Assembly (NCBI GenBank): GCA_001917135.1
Contig: MNTT01000016.1
Coordinates: 285,586-349,585, forward strand
Origin: Acetobacter sp. 46_36
GTDB taxonomy: Bacteria > Pseudomonadota > Alphaproteobacteria > RF32 > CAG-239
Direction: 5' to 3'
Length of the DNA: 64,000 nucleotides
Part shown: one piece after another, positions 55,091 through 63,209 of the stretch
Layout of the letters: every line of letters starts with the position of its first letter
Numbering within the stretch: position 1 is the stretch's first letter
Notes under the pieces: generated by a model
Databases searched by the model: none
What the model was told of the DNA's origin: nothing
Seen by the model: only the letters and a program-made list of their open reading frames with translations
Program-made: the position numbers and the translations under genes

Positions 55091-56549
55091 TCATTCTCCG
55101 GTAATATACATAAAACGTTTCATCTTCCGATTTATCCTGCAATGCAAAAAAGTGCCGCGACGGAAAAACTTTCAGCTGAAAGCCGCCCCGGCGCCGGATT
55201 TTTTCCAGCTTTTCCCGATAAGCCGCATAAAATTCGCCATTAACGACAAAAGCGCGGCGGCGCAACAGTTCGTTTTCCGTTATCCTGCGGGAGTAGCCGT
55301 CTTTCCGCCAGTTCCAAGCCCCATAGCCTGCATGATTGTAATACGGATGCAGAGCCACAGTGTTAAACGTCAGTAAAAACATATCCTGCGGGGCAATGTT
55401 TTGCTCCTGCATAAAAGCATATACGGCAGGAGCGGCAGAATAAGCCCCGTTACGGTCGCGGGTGAACGCAGCAGCGCTCCAAACCAGCTGGACGGCAAAA
55501 AATACGGCAATACCAGCTTTTATGCAGCGGGAATATTTTTGGGGCTCGGCATTCTGCCAGAAGACGAATAAAACTGCAAAAATAAGTATGCCGGTATGCC
55601 AAGGCTTAAACGGAACGATACACATAAACGATATACAAGGAAACAGCATTGCCCAGAAATAACGTCGGAAATGCAGAGCCAGACAGACGCAGGCTGCGAG
55701 AAAATACATAATGCCTATGTATAAAACAACGAGATTTTCCGGATGCGGAGATGCCGAAACAACTATTCCCGTCGTTAACAGACGAAAAACGTTGCGTAAA
55801 ATAAATAACGGCTGGACGGCAAAATTACGGACATACTGGTTTGACGGTTCCGGCCACAGCATCCAGACACTGAAAACGGCAAAAACGGCAAAAACGGCGA
55901 ACTCTGCCCGAAAACGGCAGCCGGCAGCCGGAAACGCATTATCGGATACGGCACGGCGTCCCGCATATTCCTCCCACAGCCACAACACTGCCAGAGAGCA
56001 AGACAAAACCAACGCATGAGCAGACACTGAACCGAGAAAAATTAAGGCCAGCAGGCACCGCCAGGGATGAAACTGCCGGTTTTTCCACGCCAGCGCTGCG
56101 GCGACAATCCCCAAAAACAGCAGGCTGTAACTGCGGGCAACAACATTATATTGATAAAAAACATAGTACGTCAGAGGAAACAAGTAACGAACCGCTGCAG
56201 AAAACGGCGCTTTGCAGACAAACAAAACAACAGCGGCAAACTCAGGTAGTACAGAAGCAAGAAACAGCAGAGAATACGGAAGCCCGACAAACAGCAGCAA
56301 TTTCAGCCAAAGGTGCCATAAAACAGGCGTTCCTTCTGTCCGCGCAGTTGTTGACAACAACTCGGCTATTCCTGTATCGCGCGCAATTAAAAACGACTGA
56401 GCCTCATCGGCAAACGGTTCGTGGCTAAGCCCCAGGCTGACCGTAAGCGCCAGCCAAACCAACAGATATAGCGGTATCAATATTTTTTCAAACGATTTTG
56501 TCTGCATCTGCGGCGCCTTTGCTGTTTCACCCGGTTTTGAAGCAACCAT
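55077..56549 (-). CDS. GT-C family membrane glycosyltransferase
   Basis: 490 residues, about eleven helices. SHEPFADEAQSFLIARDTG (about 42-60) holds the Asp-Glu pair in the first outer loop, and EGTPVLWHLWLKLLLF follows, as in GT39/ArnT-like enzymes. The soluble C-terminal end starts near TFNTVALHPYYNHAGYGAWNW. It forms a two-gene unit with the GtrII-like gene downstream. Confidence 0.75.
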   Translation of the reverse strand: MVASKPGETAKAPQMQTKSFEKILIPLYLLVWLALTVSLGLSHEPFADEAQSFLIARDTGIAELLSTTARTEGTPVLWHLWLKLLLFVGLPYSLLFLASVLPEFAAVVLFVCKAPFSAAVRYLFPLTYYVFYQYNVVARSYSLLFLGIVAAALAWKNRQFHPWRCLLALIFLGSVSAHALVLSCSLAVLWLWEEYAGRRAVSDNAFPAAGCRFRAEFAVFAVFAVFSVWMLWPEPSNQYVRNFAVQPLFILRNVFRLLTTGIVVSASPHPENLVVLYIGIMYFLAACVCLALHFRRYFWAMLFPCISFMCIVPFKPWHTGILIFAVLFVFWQNAEPQKYSRCIKAGIAVFFAVQLVWSAAAFTRDRNGAYSAAPAVYAFMQEQNIAPQDMFLLTFNTVALHPYYNHAGYGAWNWRKDGYSRRITENELLRRRAFVVNGEFYAAYREKLEKIRRRGGFQLKVFPSRHFFALQDKSEDETFYVYYRRMNGRG

Positions 56550-56691
56550 ACGCAGTCAGGATAATTTTTCCGCTCCGGTTTGTAAAGTGTTTTTGCGGAT
56601 TAATACACGGCAGGCCGAACGTTTTCGCATAATCTGCCGGGCAAAGCAAACGCACCGAATGATGTCCTGCAAACAGCAGAAAACCATGCAC

Positions 56692-56724
56692 AAAACGCTT
56701 TCCCTGTCCGGGAAAGCGTTTTTT
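56692..56724 (-). terminator. Intrinsic terminator (both directions possible)
   Basis: A 13-bp stem AAAACGCTTTCCC / GGGAAAGCGTTTT around TGTCC, just after the stop of the minus-strand gene at 56736. Confidence 0.8.
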
Positions 56725-56735
56725 AAGATTTCCTT

Positions 56736-57443
56736 CTACATCAGCAGATACCCTCCGGTACCGGGCTTAATGCCAATGCGAATGTCATAGTAGTTGTCCA
56801 CAGACACTACAAGGATTTTTACTGCTTCTTTTTCGACCCATAATATCACTACCGCAATCATTATAAGCAGAAACACAAAGGCCGCAGAAACGGCATCTTC
56901 CCCACCTAAAACGGCAACAATCCCGTCTGCATACACTTTTAAGACCAGTCCGGCCGCTGACCAGACGAAAAAGAAAAATGCCAGCACCCGGAACGTCCCC
57001 GTAATTTTACGGTTCAGCCATAAACACGCTGTTTTTCCCGACAGGCACCAAAAAACAATCCCTACGCCAAATATTATACTTGACGCTACAAAAAAGGCGA
57101 TACTTTTCGTCTCTGCCAGCTTAAAAAACATCTCCGCCATACCCAGCAGAAATACGGCAAATATGGACAAACGGCAAGCCAAGCGTTTCAGATAATCGCC
57201 TTTTATCAGCTCTTCTTGCAATATTTGGGGAAAACTGCCGTAATACTCGTCTTTTCGGCCGAAAATGCCGAAAATCCGATATAACTTTTCCCGCAGAGAA
57301 ATTTCTTTCTCAGAATCGGCAACACTCATACGAGCATGCATAATTTCTGCTTCTCTGGCAAATTCGCCGTTTTGATACTGCTTCAGAATAGCTTTTATTC
57401 TGGCCTGCATAATCTCTTTTTCAAGTTCTTTAATTGTTTTCAT
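56736..57443 (-). CDS. Membrane protein of unknown function
   Basis: 235 residues from the ATG at 57443; an in-frame ATG at 57491 lies within a probable promoter (TTGACA at 57510-57505) and is less likely. An N-terminal charged helical region (about 1-85, MKTIKELEKEIMQARIKAIL) is followed by four membrane helices (about 95-215) and a short tail ending IGIKPGTGGYLLM. The leader is AT-rich and lacks a Shine-Dalgarno sequence. Not recognised. Confidence 0.6.
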   Translation of the reverse strand: MKTIKELEKEIMQARIKAILKQYQNGEFAREAEIMHARMSVADSEKEISLREKLYRIFGIFGRKDEYYGSFPQILQEELIKGDYLKRLACRLSIFAVFLLGMAEMFFKLAETKSIAFFVASSIIFGVGIVFWCLSGKTACLWLNRKITGTFRVLAFFFFVWSAAGLVLKVYADGIVAVLGGEDAVSAAFVFLLIMIAVVILWVEKEAVKILVVSVDNYYDIRIGIKPGTGGYLLM

Positions 57444-57616
57444 AATTTTATAGTTTACATAATTATTTTCTTCATGGACAAAACGTATCATTTTTTCAGA
57501 GAGTTGTCAACAAATTATTATGTTCGCACAATCAGTCTCTTGATATAAAAGCCTACGTCCTGTTTTTGAAGGAGATATTTTATCATTGGGATTTTGGCTG
57601 CATAAACTTTACAATT

Positions 57617-58027
57617 TTATTCTGCAGCCAATTGCTTTAGTTCACGGCTGATTTCCGACAGCTCGGCGGCGGCAGCGCGCACAACCTCCTGTGCAGCCTC
57701 TGCTGCCGAAGACTGCTCCGCGGCAGGCTCGTCATCTTCAAAGAAGTCTTTTTGAATTTCGGTACCGAGAATATCTTTCAGGCTGCGGTTTTTAAACAGT
57801 TTCTGCACGCCTTCAATCGTATAGCGCCGTTCATACAGGAGTTCTTTTATAAGAGCCAGAAGTTCAACATCGTCCGGGCGGTAATAACGGCGGGAGCTTT
57901 TGGTTTTCATCGGCTTTATCTGGCTGAACTTAGTTTCCCAAAAGCGGAGAACATGCGGTGCGATACCCAAATCTTCCGTTACTTCCGCAATACTGCGAAA
58001 TGCCGATTTTGACTTATTGATTCCCAT
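57617..58027 (-). CDS. MerR-family transcriptional regulator
   Basis: 136 residues from the ATG at 58027 (GAAGGGG upstream; a TTG at 58048 is in frame). [48 protein letters not shown] (about 10-57) is the winged-helix MerR DNA-binding domain. The C-terminal 50 residues are Ala/Glu-rich. A MerR gene after ihfA is a conserved arrangement in alphaproteobacteria. Ligand unknown. Confidence 0.9.
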   Translation of the reverse strand: MGINKSKSAFRSIAEVTEDLGIAPHVLRFWETKFSQIKPMKTKSSRRYYRPDDVELLALIKELLYERRYTIEGVQKLFKNRSLKDILGTEIQKDFFEDDEPAAEQSSAAEAAQEVVRAAAAELSEISRELKQLAAE

Positions 58028-58217
58028 TTTCACCCCTTCCGTTAACAAAAGTTCCCGTTAAAAAAGGACGGCAACATTGACATTTCAGTTGAACCGTCCC
58101 GGTTAAGTATCTCTAATACGCCGAATTTTCGACCTTGCAACCCGTTTTATGGCAATGCAGCCTTTTATCGACCGGGTTACATTTTATCGACGCCGAATTT
58201 ATCAGCAATGCGGCATC

Positions 58218-58502
58218 TTATTTGTTTACAGCCATCTTCAAATTCTGCGACGGACGGAAAGATATAACCGTACGCGGCGTAATTTCCGCTTCTACGCCGG
58301 TTTTCGGATTGCGGCCGATGCGGGCATTTTTACGTTTCAGCAAAAATGAGCCGAATGACGAGATTTTGACATCGCGGCCGGCAATCAGCTCGCCTTTTAT
58401 CTCATCAATGACCATATCCAAGATATCTCCGGCATCTTTGCGGGACAAACCAATTTCTGTACAAATCGTTTCTGCGATATCGGCACGAGTTACAGTTGTC
58501 AT
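58218..58502 (-). CDS. ihfA: Integration host factor alpha subunit
   Basis: 94 residues. VTRADIAETICTEIGLSRKDA start and the DNA-binding arm KISSFGSFLLKRKNARIGRNPKTGVEAEITPRTVISFRPSQNLK are the HU/IHF signature; position after fabH supports IHF-alpha. It bends DNA at specific sites as a heterodimer with IHF-beta, which is not in the window. AGGAAAGG precedes the ATG. Confidence 0.93.
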   Translation of the reverse strand: MTTVTRADIAETICTEIGLSRKDAGDILDMVIDEIKGELIAGRDVKISSFGSFLLKRKNARIGRNPKTGVEAEITPRTVISFRPSQNLKMAVNK

Positions 58503-58620
58503 TTTTCACCTTTCCTAAAAATAAATAATTATCGTTCTGTTTATGTTTAGAGCATAATCCCCGCAAAAGTACAATTCAATACTTCCGTGAAATTATACAG
58601 ATTAATTTTTCAGATTATTA

Positions 58621-59601
58621 TCAAAACCTTACCAAAAGTCCGCCCCAGGTAAAACCGGCACCCATAGCCGGAATCAGTACCAAATCGCCTTTTTTAATCC
58701 TGCCGTTTTCCACAGACTCGGACAATGCCAAAGGAATCGATGCCGCCGAGGTGTTGCCGTGATGGTCTACGGTAACAATCACTTTTTCGGTCGGAATGTC
58801 AAGTTTCTGCCCGACGCTGGATATAATGCGGATATTCGCCTGATGCGGCAGCAGCCAGTCCACCTTGTCGGCGGAAACGCCTGCCTGCTCCAAAACATTA
58901 TTGCAGGCTTCGCACATAGCGCCGACGGCAAACTTAAATACCTCTTTGCCGTTCATACGGATATATCCCGGAGTCTGGGTAGCGGAAATGCCGCCTGTCG
59001 TATATAAATTTTCGTACTGTGTACCGTCCGCATATACTTTGGTCGCCAAAACGCCCGTATCGTCCGACGTCCCCTCGCCTTCAGCCGCGCGCACGATTAC
59101 CGCACCGGCGCCGTCGCCAAACAAAACGCAGGTATTGCGGTCTGTCCAGTCGGTTACTTTGGAGAGGCTCTCTACGCCAATAACGGCGGCAGTCTTTATC
59201 TGACCAAGGCGAATCATATTATCAACCATTGTCATTGCATACACAAAGCCGGAACAAGCCGCGCCGATATCAAAAGCGGGCGTACCGACTTTTACGCCGA
59301 GACGGCCGGCAATGCGAGCCGCTACCGACGGCGTCGTGTTATCCGGTGTCAATGTCGCGACAACAACCAAATCCAAATCCGCAGCGGTTACGCCGGCATT
59401 TTGCATTGCCATTTCAACCGCGTGCATTGCCATATCCGAAGTCAGTTCGCCTTCGGCAACGACATGACGCGAGCGAATCCCGGTACGGGTGCTTATCCAT
59501 TCGTCATTGGTATCTACCATTTTTGACAAATCGTCATTAGTCAGCACTTTGGCCGGCAGATAATGCCCGCAGCCAATAATCTCGGTTCTAGTACACTTCA
59601 T
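58621..59601 (-). CDS. fabH: 3-oxoacyl-ACP synthase III
   Basis: 326 residues from the ATG at 59601, overlapping plsX by 14 bp. Starts fatty acid synthesis by condensing acetyl-CoA with malonyl-ACP. Catalytic Cys116 in DIGAACSGFVYA, His253 in LLPHQANIRI and Asn283 in DHHGNTSAAS are all present. AGGAAG upstream. Confidence 0.96.
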   Translation of the reverse strand: MKCTRTEIIGCGHYLPAKVLTNDDLSKMVDTNDEWISTRTGIRSRHVVAEGELTSDMAMHAVEMAMQNAGVTAADLDLVVVATLTPDNTTPSVAARIAGRLGVKVGTPAFDIGAACSGFVYAMTMVDNMIRLGQIKTAAVIGVESLSKVTDWTDRNTCVLFGDGAGAVIVRAAEGEGTSDDTGVLATKVYADGTQYENLYTTGGISATQTPGYIRMNGKEVFKFAVGAMCEACNNVLEQAGVSADKVDWLLPHQANIRIISSVGQKLDIPTEKVIVTVDHHGNTSAASIPLALSESVENGRIKKGDLVLIPAMGAGFTWGGLLVRF

Positions 59602-60652
59602 AGCAAGCTTCCTGTGAAAGTTCATCCAAATCAATATTTTCCAATTCGCGGCGGATAGAGCCGACAAAATCTTTACGGACGAGGCGGGCGGCATTTTCTA
59701 CCGCTATGGAAAAACCGAACGCATCGGTTCCGCCATGGCTCTTGACCGACAGGCCGTTTAAGCCGACAAACATAGCCCCGTTATAAAGCCGGGGATCCAT
59801 GGTCTTTTTCATTTTCCGCATAGCCCCGAACATAAACGGCAGTCCGAGTTTGGCAAAAAAAGACTGCTTTACCGATTTTTTGAGGAGATGCATAATCAAA
59901 TGGCAGGTTCCTTCAACCGATTTCAGCGCGATATTGCCAGAAAAGCCGTCGGCAACAACAACGTCCGCCTTGTCATTCGGAATTTCGTGCGGTTCGATAT
60001 AACCGATAAAATTCAAGTTAAGGTGCGTATTTTTGATGATATGGGCGGCAACGTGGATTTCCCCCTTGCCCTTCATTTCTTCAGCACCGATATTCATCAG
60101 CGCGACTCTGGGGTGTTCTATTCCCAGAGCATATTTGGCAAAAATGTTGCCCATAATCGCGAACTCGGCAAGATTGATGCCGTCGCAATCGGTATTGGCC
60201 CCCAAATCCAGCATAACATAACGCCCGTTGACATGCGGCATAATGCTGACAATAGCGGGACGATGTATTTTCTGTATCGTTTTGAGCAACAATTTGGAAA
60301 TAGCCATCAACGCTCCCGTATTGCCGGCAGAAACCACAGCCATCGCCTGACCGTTTTTTACGGCTTCGACAGCTTTGTACATACTGGTTTCGCGGTTACG
60401 GATAACGTGTGACGGCTTATCTTCGTTATGAACAAATTCTTCTGTATGAAAAATCTGACAAACCTCTTTCAATGCCGGAAATTTTACAATTTCCGCCGTT
60501 ACTTTCGGCTCGTCCCCATACACCAGAAAGCGGATATCCGGATTTCTTTTGTGTGCCAGAGCCAAACCTTCTATTACTACTTTGGGGGAATTATCCCCCC
60601 CCATAGCATCTATTGATATGACCAGATTACTCTCAGACAAAACCTGCTCCAT
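59588..60652 (-). CDS. plsX: Phosphate acyltransferase PlsX
   Basis: 354 residues. Makes acyl-phosphate from acyl-ACP for phospholipid synthesis. SIDAMGGDNSPKVVIEGLALA (14-34), VSAGNTGALMA, and VVADGFSGNIALKS are family signatures. Starts 30 bp after rpmF. Confidence 0.96.
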   Translation of the reverse strand: MEQVLSESNLVISIDAMGGDNSPKVVIEGLALAHKRNPDIRFLVYGDEPKVTAEIVKFPALKEVCQIFHTEEFVHNEDKPSHVIRNRETSMYKAVEAVKNGQAMAVVSAGNTGALMAISKLLLKTIQKIHRPAIVSIMPHVNGRYVMLDLGANTDCDGINLAEFAIMGNIFAKYALGIEHPRVALMNIGAEEMKGKGEIHVAAHIIKNTHLNLNFIGYIEPHEIPNDKADVVVADGFSGNIALKSVEGTCHLIMHLLKKSVKQSFFAKLGLPFMFGAMRKMKKTMDPRLYNGAMFVGLNGLSVKSHGGTDAFGFSIAVENAARLVRKDFVGSIRRELENIDLDELSQEACYEVY

Positions 60653-60682
60653 AAAAATAAATAAAATTAATCAGCCAGTTAA

Positions 60683-60871
60683 TTACTCTTCTTCTTTTTT
60701 CTGAGCAATAACTTCTTTACCGTCATACTGTCCGCATTTCGGGCATACGTTATGAGGTCTCTTCAATTCGCCGCAGTTCGGGCATTCATGATACGCATTA
60801 GGCGTCAAAGCATCATGAGAACGACGCATATTGCGGCGGGATTGCGATGTTTTTTTCTTTGGTGTAGCCAT
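60683..60871 (-). CDS. rpmF: 50S ribosomal protein L32
   Basis: 62 residues. [21 protein letters not shown] start and two zinc-ligand pairs CPNC and CPKC (30-33 and 43-46) identify L32. First gene of the rpmF-plsX-fabH-ihfA-merR operon. Confidence 0.96.
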   Translation of the reverse strand: MATPKKKTSQSRRNMRRSHDALTPNAYHECPNCGELKRPHNVCPKCGQYDGKEVIAQKKEEE

Positions 60872-60961
60872 TTCTTTAAACTCTTTTAATTAAAATTATT
60901 TGACACGAAATAACTCCTGCGAACCCGTTCCCGGATTAACACAAGGGTTGCTGGATTAGCT

Positions 60962-60988
60962 TTTATATAAAAAAAATGTATTTGGCAA
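60962..60988 (-). promoter_or_regulatory. Candidate rpmF operon promoter
   Basis: Minus strand TTGCCA (60988-60983), 15-bp spacer, TATAAA (60967-60962). The spacer is short. The 242-bp gap to the DUF177 gene holds nothing else clear. Confidence 0.4.
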
Positions 60989-61113
60989 GAGTTTTTTTTA
61001 TATATTTTCCGCTTTTTGCGGGAAAGGCATAGAAATACGAGGTTTTGCAGCAGCCCTCCTCTTGATAACAGGACACCTCCTCAGTTTTATCGACCGCCCA
61101 AAGTGCCGCCCGG

Positions 61114-61626
61114 CTATTTTTTTAATTTGGAAAGAATTGCAAAAGGGTTCTCGCGCAGCGGCGCATCGTCTTCTATCAGCGGGGAAAATTCTTCGCCGTC
61201 CTGCCGAGGATGGTCTTCCATCACCAGAGCCAGCTGCTCAATCGCAATATCGCCCAAATCTATCCGGCCGCCGATAACGATATCGGGGATGTCTGCCTCT
61301 ATATCTTCGTCCAGTTCGCGAATCTGTTCATAAGTCGCATTGGTATCAAACGTCAGGGCAAAATCAGTTTTATAAGCCCGGTCAAACGGTTCCAGCGAAA
61401 TAACGCTTATCAGCCCCAAACCGGCACGCACCTGCCCGCTTACATCCAGAATGCCGCGTTTTTTCTGAAACTTCAGTTTTATATCCGCTTCAAAATAATT
61501 CACAGCCGGAACCTGAAGAATTTCCTTCAGCGTTTCAAGCTGAGCCTTGTCTGCCCTTAGCATGTAGCTTTGTTCCCCCTGGTTAAGCTCATCAATTTGC
61601 AGCGGATACGAAAAATCTTTTTGCAT
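61114..61626 (-). CDS. DUF177 (YceD) family protein
   Basis: 170 residues. Acidic protein with VSGQVRAGLGLISVISLEPFDRAYKTDFALTF (about 60-91), equivalent to the conserved CxRCL region of DUF177 but without cysteines, and EEFSPLIEDDAPLRENPFAILSKLKK at the end, a typical alphaproteobacterial ending. In E. coli YceD is linked to 23S rRNA metabolism. Located before rpmF-plsX as usual; divergent to bamE. Confidence 0.88.
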   Translation of the reverse strand: MQKDFSYPLQIDELNQGEQSYMLRADKAQLETLKEILQVPAVNYFEADIKLKFQKKRGILDVSGQVRAGLGLISVISLEPFDRAYKTDFALTFDTNATYEQIRELDEDIEADIPDIVIGGRIDLGDIAIEQLALVMEDHPRQDGEEFSPLIEDDAPLRENPFAILSKLKK

Positions 61627-61686
61627 TCCTTTTTTCCTTGTGTTATAGGCTTATATAGTTCAATATATAATTGTAAGGATATCGCA

Positions 61687-62148
61687 ATGTCAATAAACAA
61701 AGTATTTTTTTCAACGGCAGCGGCTTTGATGATGCTGGGCGCCTGCTCCAATGAATATTTTATTCAGACGGAAGGAAATATGCCGACGAAGGACGATATT
61801 ATGCAGGTCAAGCGCGGTATGCCGCAAAGCGAAGTCAGAAAAATTATGGGGTCGCCGAGCGTGATTTCAAGCCTTGACCACCGTACTTGGATTTATATGA
61901 ACTCAACCATGGAACGCATGGCCTTTTTTGAACCGGAAGAACTGGATCGCAATGTCGTCGCCATTGAATTCAATCACGACGGCAAGGTGGAGAAAGTCGT
62001 ACAGCTGACGAAAGAAAACGGGCGAAATATCGCTATTTCCAAAGACGAAACACCGGTTATGGGCAGCGAAGAAACCTTTATGGAAAAATACTTCGGCGGC
62101 GTCGGATATATGCCGATTCAGCCGACCAAAGAGAACAACGGACTGTAA
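61687..62148 (+). CDS. bamE: Outer membrane assembly lipoprotein BamE
   Basis: 153 residues from the ATG at 61687 (AAGGAT upstream). Signal peptide with lipobox MLGAC. The SmpA/OmlA domain follows: IMQVKRGMPQSEVRKIMGSPSVISSLDHRTWIYM. Part of the Bam complex that inserts outer-membrane barrels. Divergent from DUF177, the standard alphaproteobacterial arrangement. Confidence 0.92.
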   Translation: MSINKVFFSTAAALMMLGACSNEYFIQTEGNMPTKDDIMQVKRGMPQSEVRKIMGSPSVISSLDHRTWIYMNSTMERMAFFEPEELDRNVVAIEFNHDGKVEKVVQLTKENGRNIAISKDETPVMGSEETFMEKYFGGVGYMPIQPTKENNGL

Positions 62149-62177
62149 ATTTATTTTTCATTGCCCCGGAAAAAGTA

Positions 62178-62206
62178 TTGACTTAGTGTCAGAGGGGATT
62201 TATTAT
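62178..62206 (+). promoter_or_regulatory. Strong sigma-70-type promoter
   Basis: TTGACT (62178-62183), 17-bp spacer, TATTAT (62201-62206). The transcript would start near 62213 and meet a small hairpin (AATGGG-GTTT-CCCATT) and a terminator within 50 nt. Confidence 0.65.
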
Positions 62207-62235
62207 TTGTTGACAATGGGGTTTCCCATTCGATT

Positions 62236-62334
62236 AAGCTCCTGCGGGAGCTTTTTTTGTTTTAACGTTTGAGCCGTGCTTTTGCGCGGCTTTTTTATTT
62301 AACCACAAGCCGTACATCTGTGCGGCTGTTTTTT
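62236..62334 (+). terminator. Three consecutive terminator hairpins
   Basis: AAGCTCC/GGAGCTT with seven T (62236-62258); GCCGTGC/GCGCGGC with six T (62273-62296); GCCGTAC/GTGCGGC then TG and six T (62309-62334). All point in the plus direction, between the promoter at 62178 and the small gene at 62351. Confidence 0.75.
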
Positions 62335-62350
62335 ATGACAGGAGATACGC

Positions 62351-62467
62351 ATGAGTTTGACCGAACCTGATTTTGACGTATGGGCAGACGCCATAGAAAA
62401 CTTCAAATCTGACAAGCATGAACGCATACAGGCGCTGATTAACAAATACGGATGGCCTTTAAACTGA
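62351..62467 (+). CDS. Small protein before the lysozyme gene (38 residues)
   Basis: AGGAG lies 7 bases before the ATG; the frame ends TGA at 62465-62467, 6 bp before the lysozyme start. The sequence begins MSLTEPDFDVWADAIENF and ends KYGWPLN: acidic, helical, one domain at most. No similarity recognised. The ribosome site and coupling to the next gene support expression. Confidence 0.55.
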   Translation: MSLTEPDFDVWADAIENFKSDKHERIQALINKYGWPLN

Positions 62468-62473
62468 GACGAT

Positions 62474-63205
62474 ATGGATTTTAAAGACTCGATAGAATAC
62501 GACTTTATCAAGCCCTATCTTAACGAAGCCAAAGGGACCTACCGGATTGCCGAAAACGCCCTGTCGGCGACGCGAAGCGACGGCAGGCATACCGCAACCG
62601 GCGACACATCCGGCGAGCGGCTGCTGCGGGAAGCGGCGGAGAGGTTGAAAGACCCTGATTTTGAAGGACTTGTTCCGCATATTTATCTGGATACCAAAGG
62701 GAAAATTACAACCGGCGTCGGGGCTTTGGTTGATGACGAAACGACTTTTAAAGCGGTAGACTGGCTGGTTGACAACAAACGCCCGGCAACCGACGCAGAA
62801 AAACAAGCGGCTTATAATCGTTTTCAAGACCTGAAACGGCAAAAAAAATTCGGGCAAGATTATGGCGCCGGTTATTATAAAGACAAAAGCAGACTGCATG
62901 TATCCGAAGCATACGCGCTTCAACGAATGAACGATCATTTGCAAAATGATTTAAAAAAATTGCGCGAAGGAATAGACGGGTTTGACAGCCTTCCTTATCC
63001 GCTTAAAGAAGTGCTGTTAGACATTCGCTATAATACCGGCGCAGTTTCCCAGACAAAATGGCCTAACTTGAGAAACGGGATACGTGAGAAAAATCTGACT
63101 AAAATTTATCATAACGTAAACCGGTTAAAAATACAGGAAAAACGCAACCAATGGGCCAAAGAACGCATCAAAGCTATTCCGGCCGAAAACGGCTGGCACT
63201 GGTAA
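62474..63205 (+). CDS. Phage-type lysozyme (GH24-like muramidase)
   Basis: 243 residues. FEGLVPHIYLDTKGKITTGVG contains Glu64, Asp73 and Thr79 with the spacing of the T4 lysozyme triad (E, +9 D, +15 T). SLPYPLKEVLLDIRYNTGAV later matches the helical body. The 60-residue N-terminal extension is soluble, so there is no signal peptide or SAR helix. Could be an endolysin remnant or a secreted effector. No phage genes are next to it. Confidence 0.75.
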   Translation: MDFKDSIEYDFIKPYLNEAKGTYRIAENALSATRSDGRHTATGDTSGERLLREAAERLKDPDFEGLVPHIYLDTKGKITTGVGALVDDETTFKAVDWLVDNKRPATDAEKQAAYNRFQDLKRQKKFGQDYGAGYYKDKSRLHVSEAYALQRMNDHLQNDLKKLREGIDGFDSLPYPLKEVLLDIRYNTGAVSQTKWPNLRNGIREKNLTKIYHNVNRLKIQEKRNQWAKERIKAIPAENGWHW

Positions 63206-63209
63206 CGTT

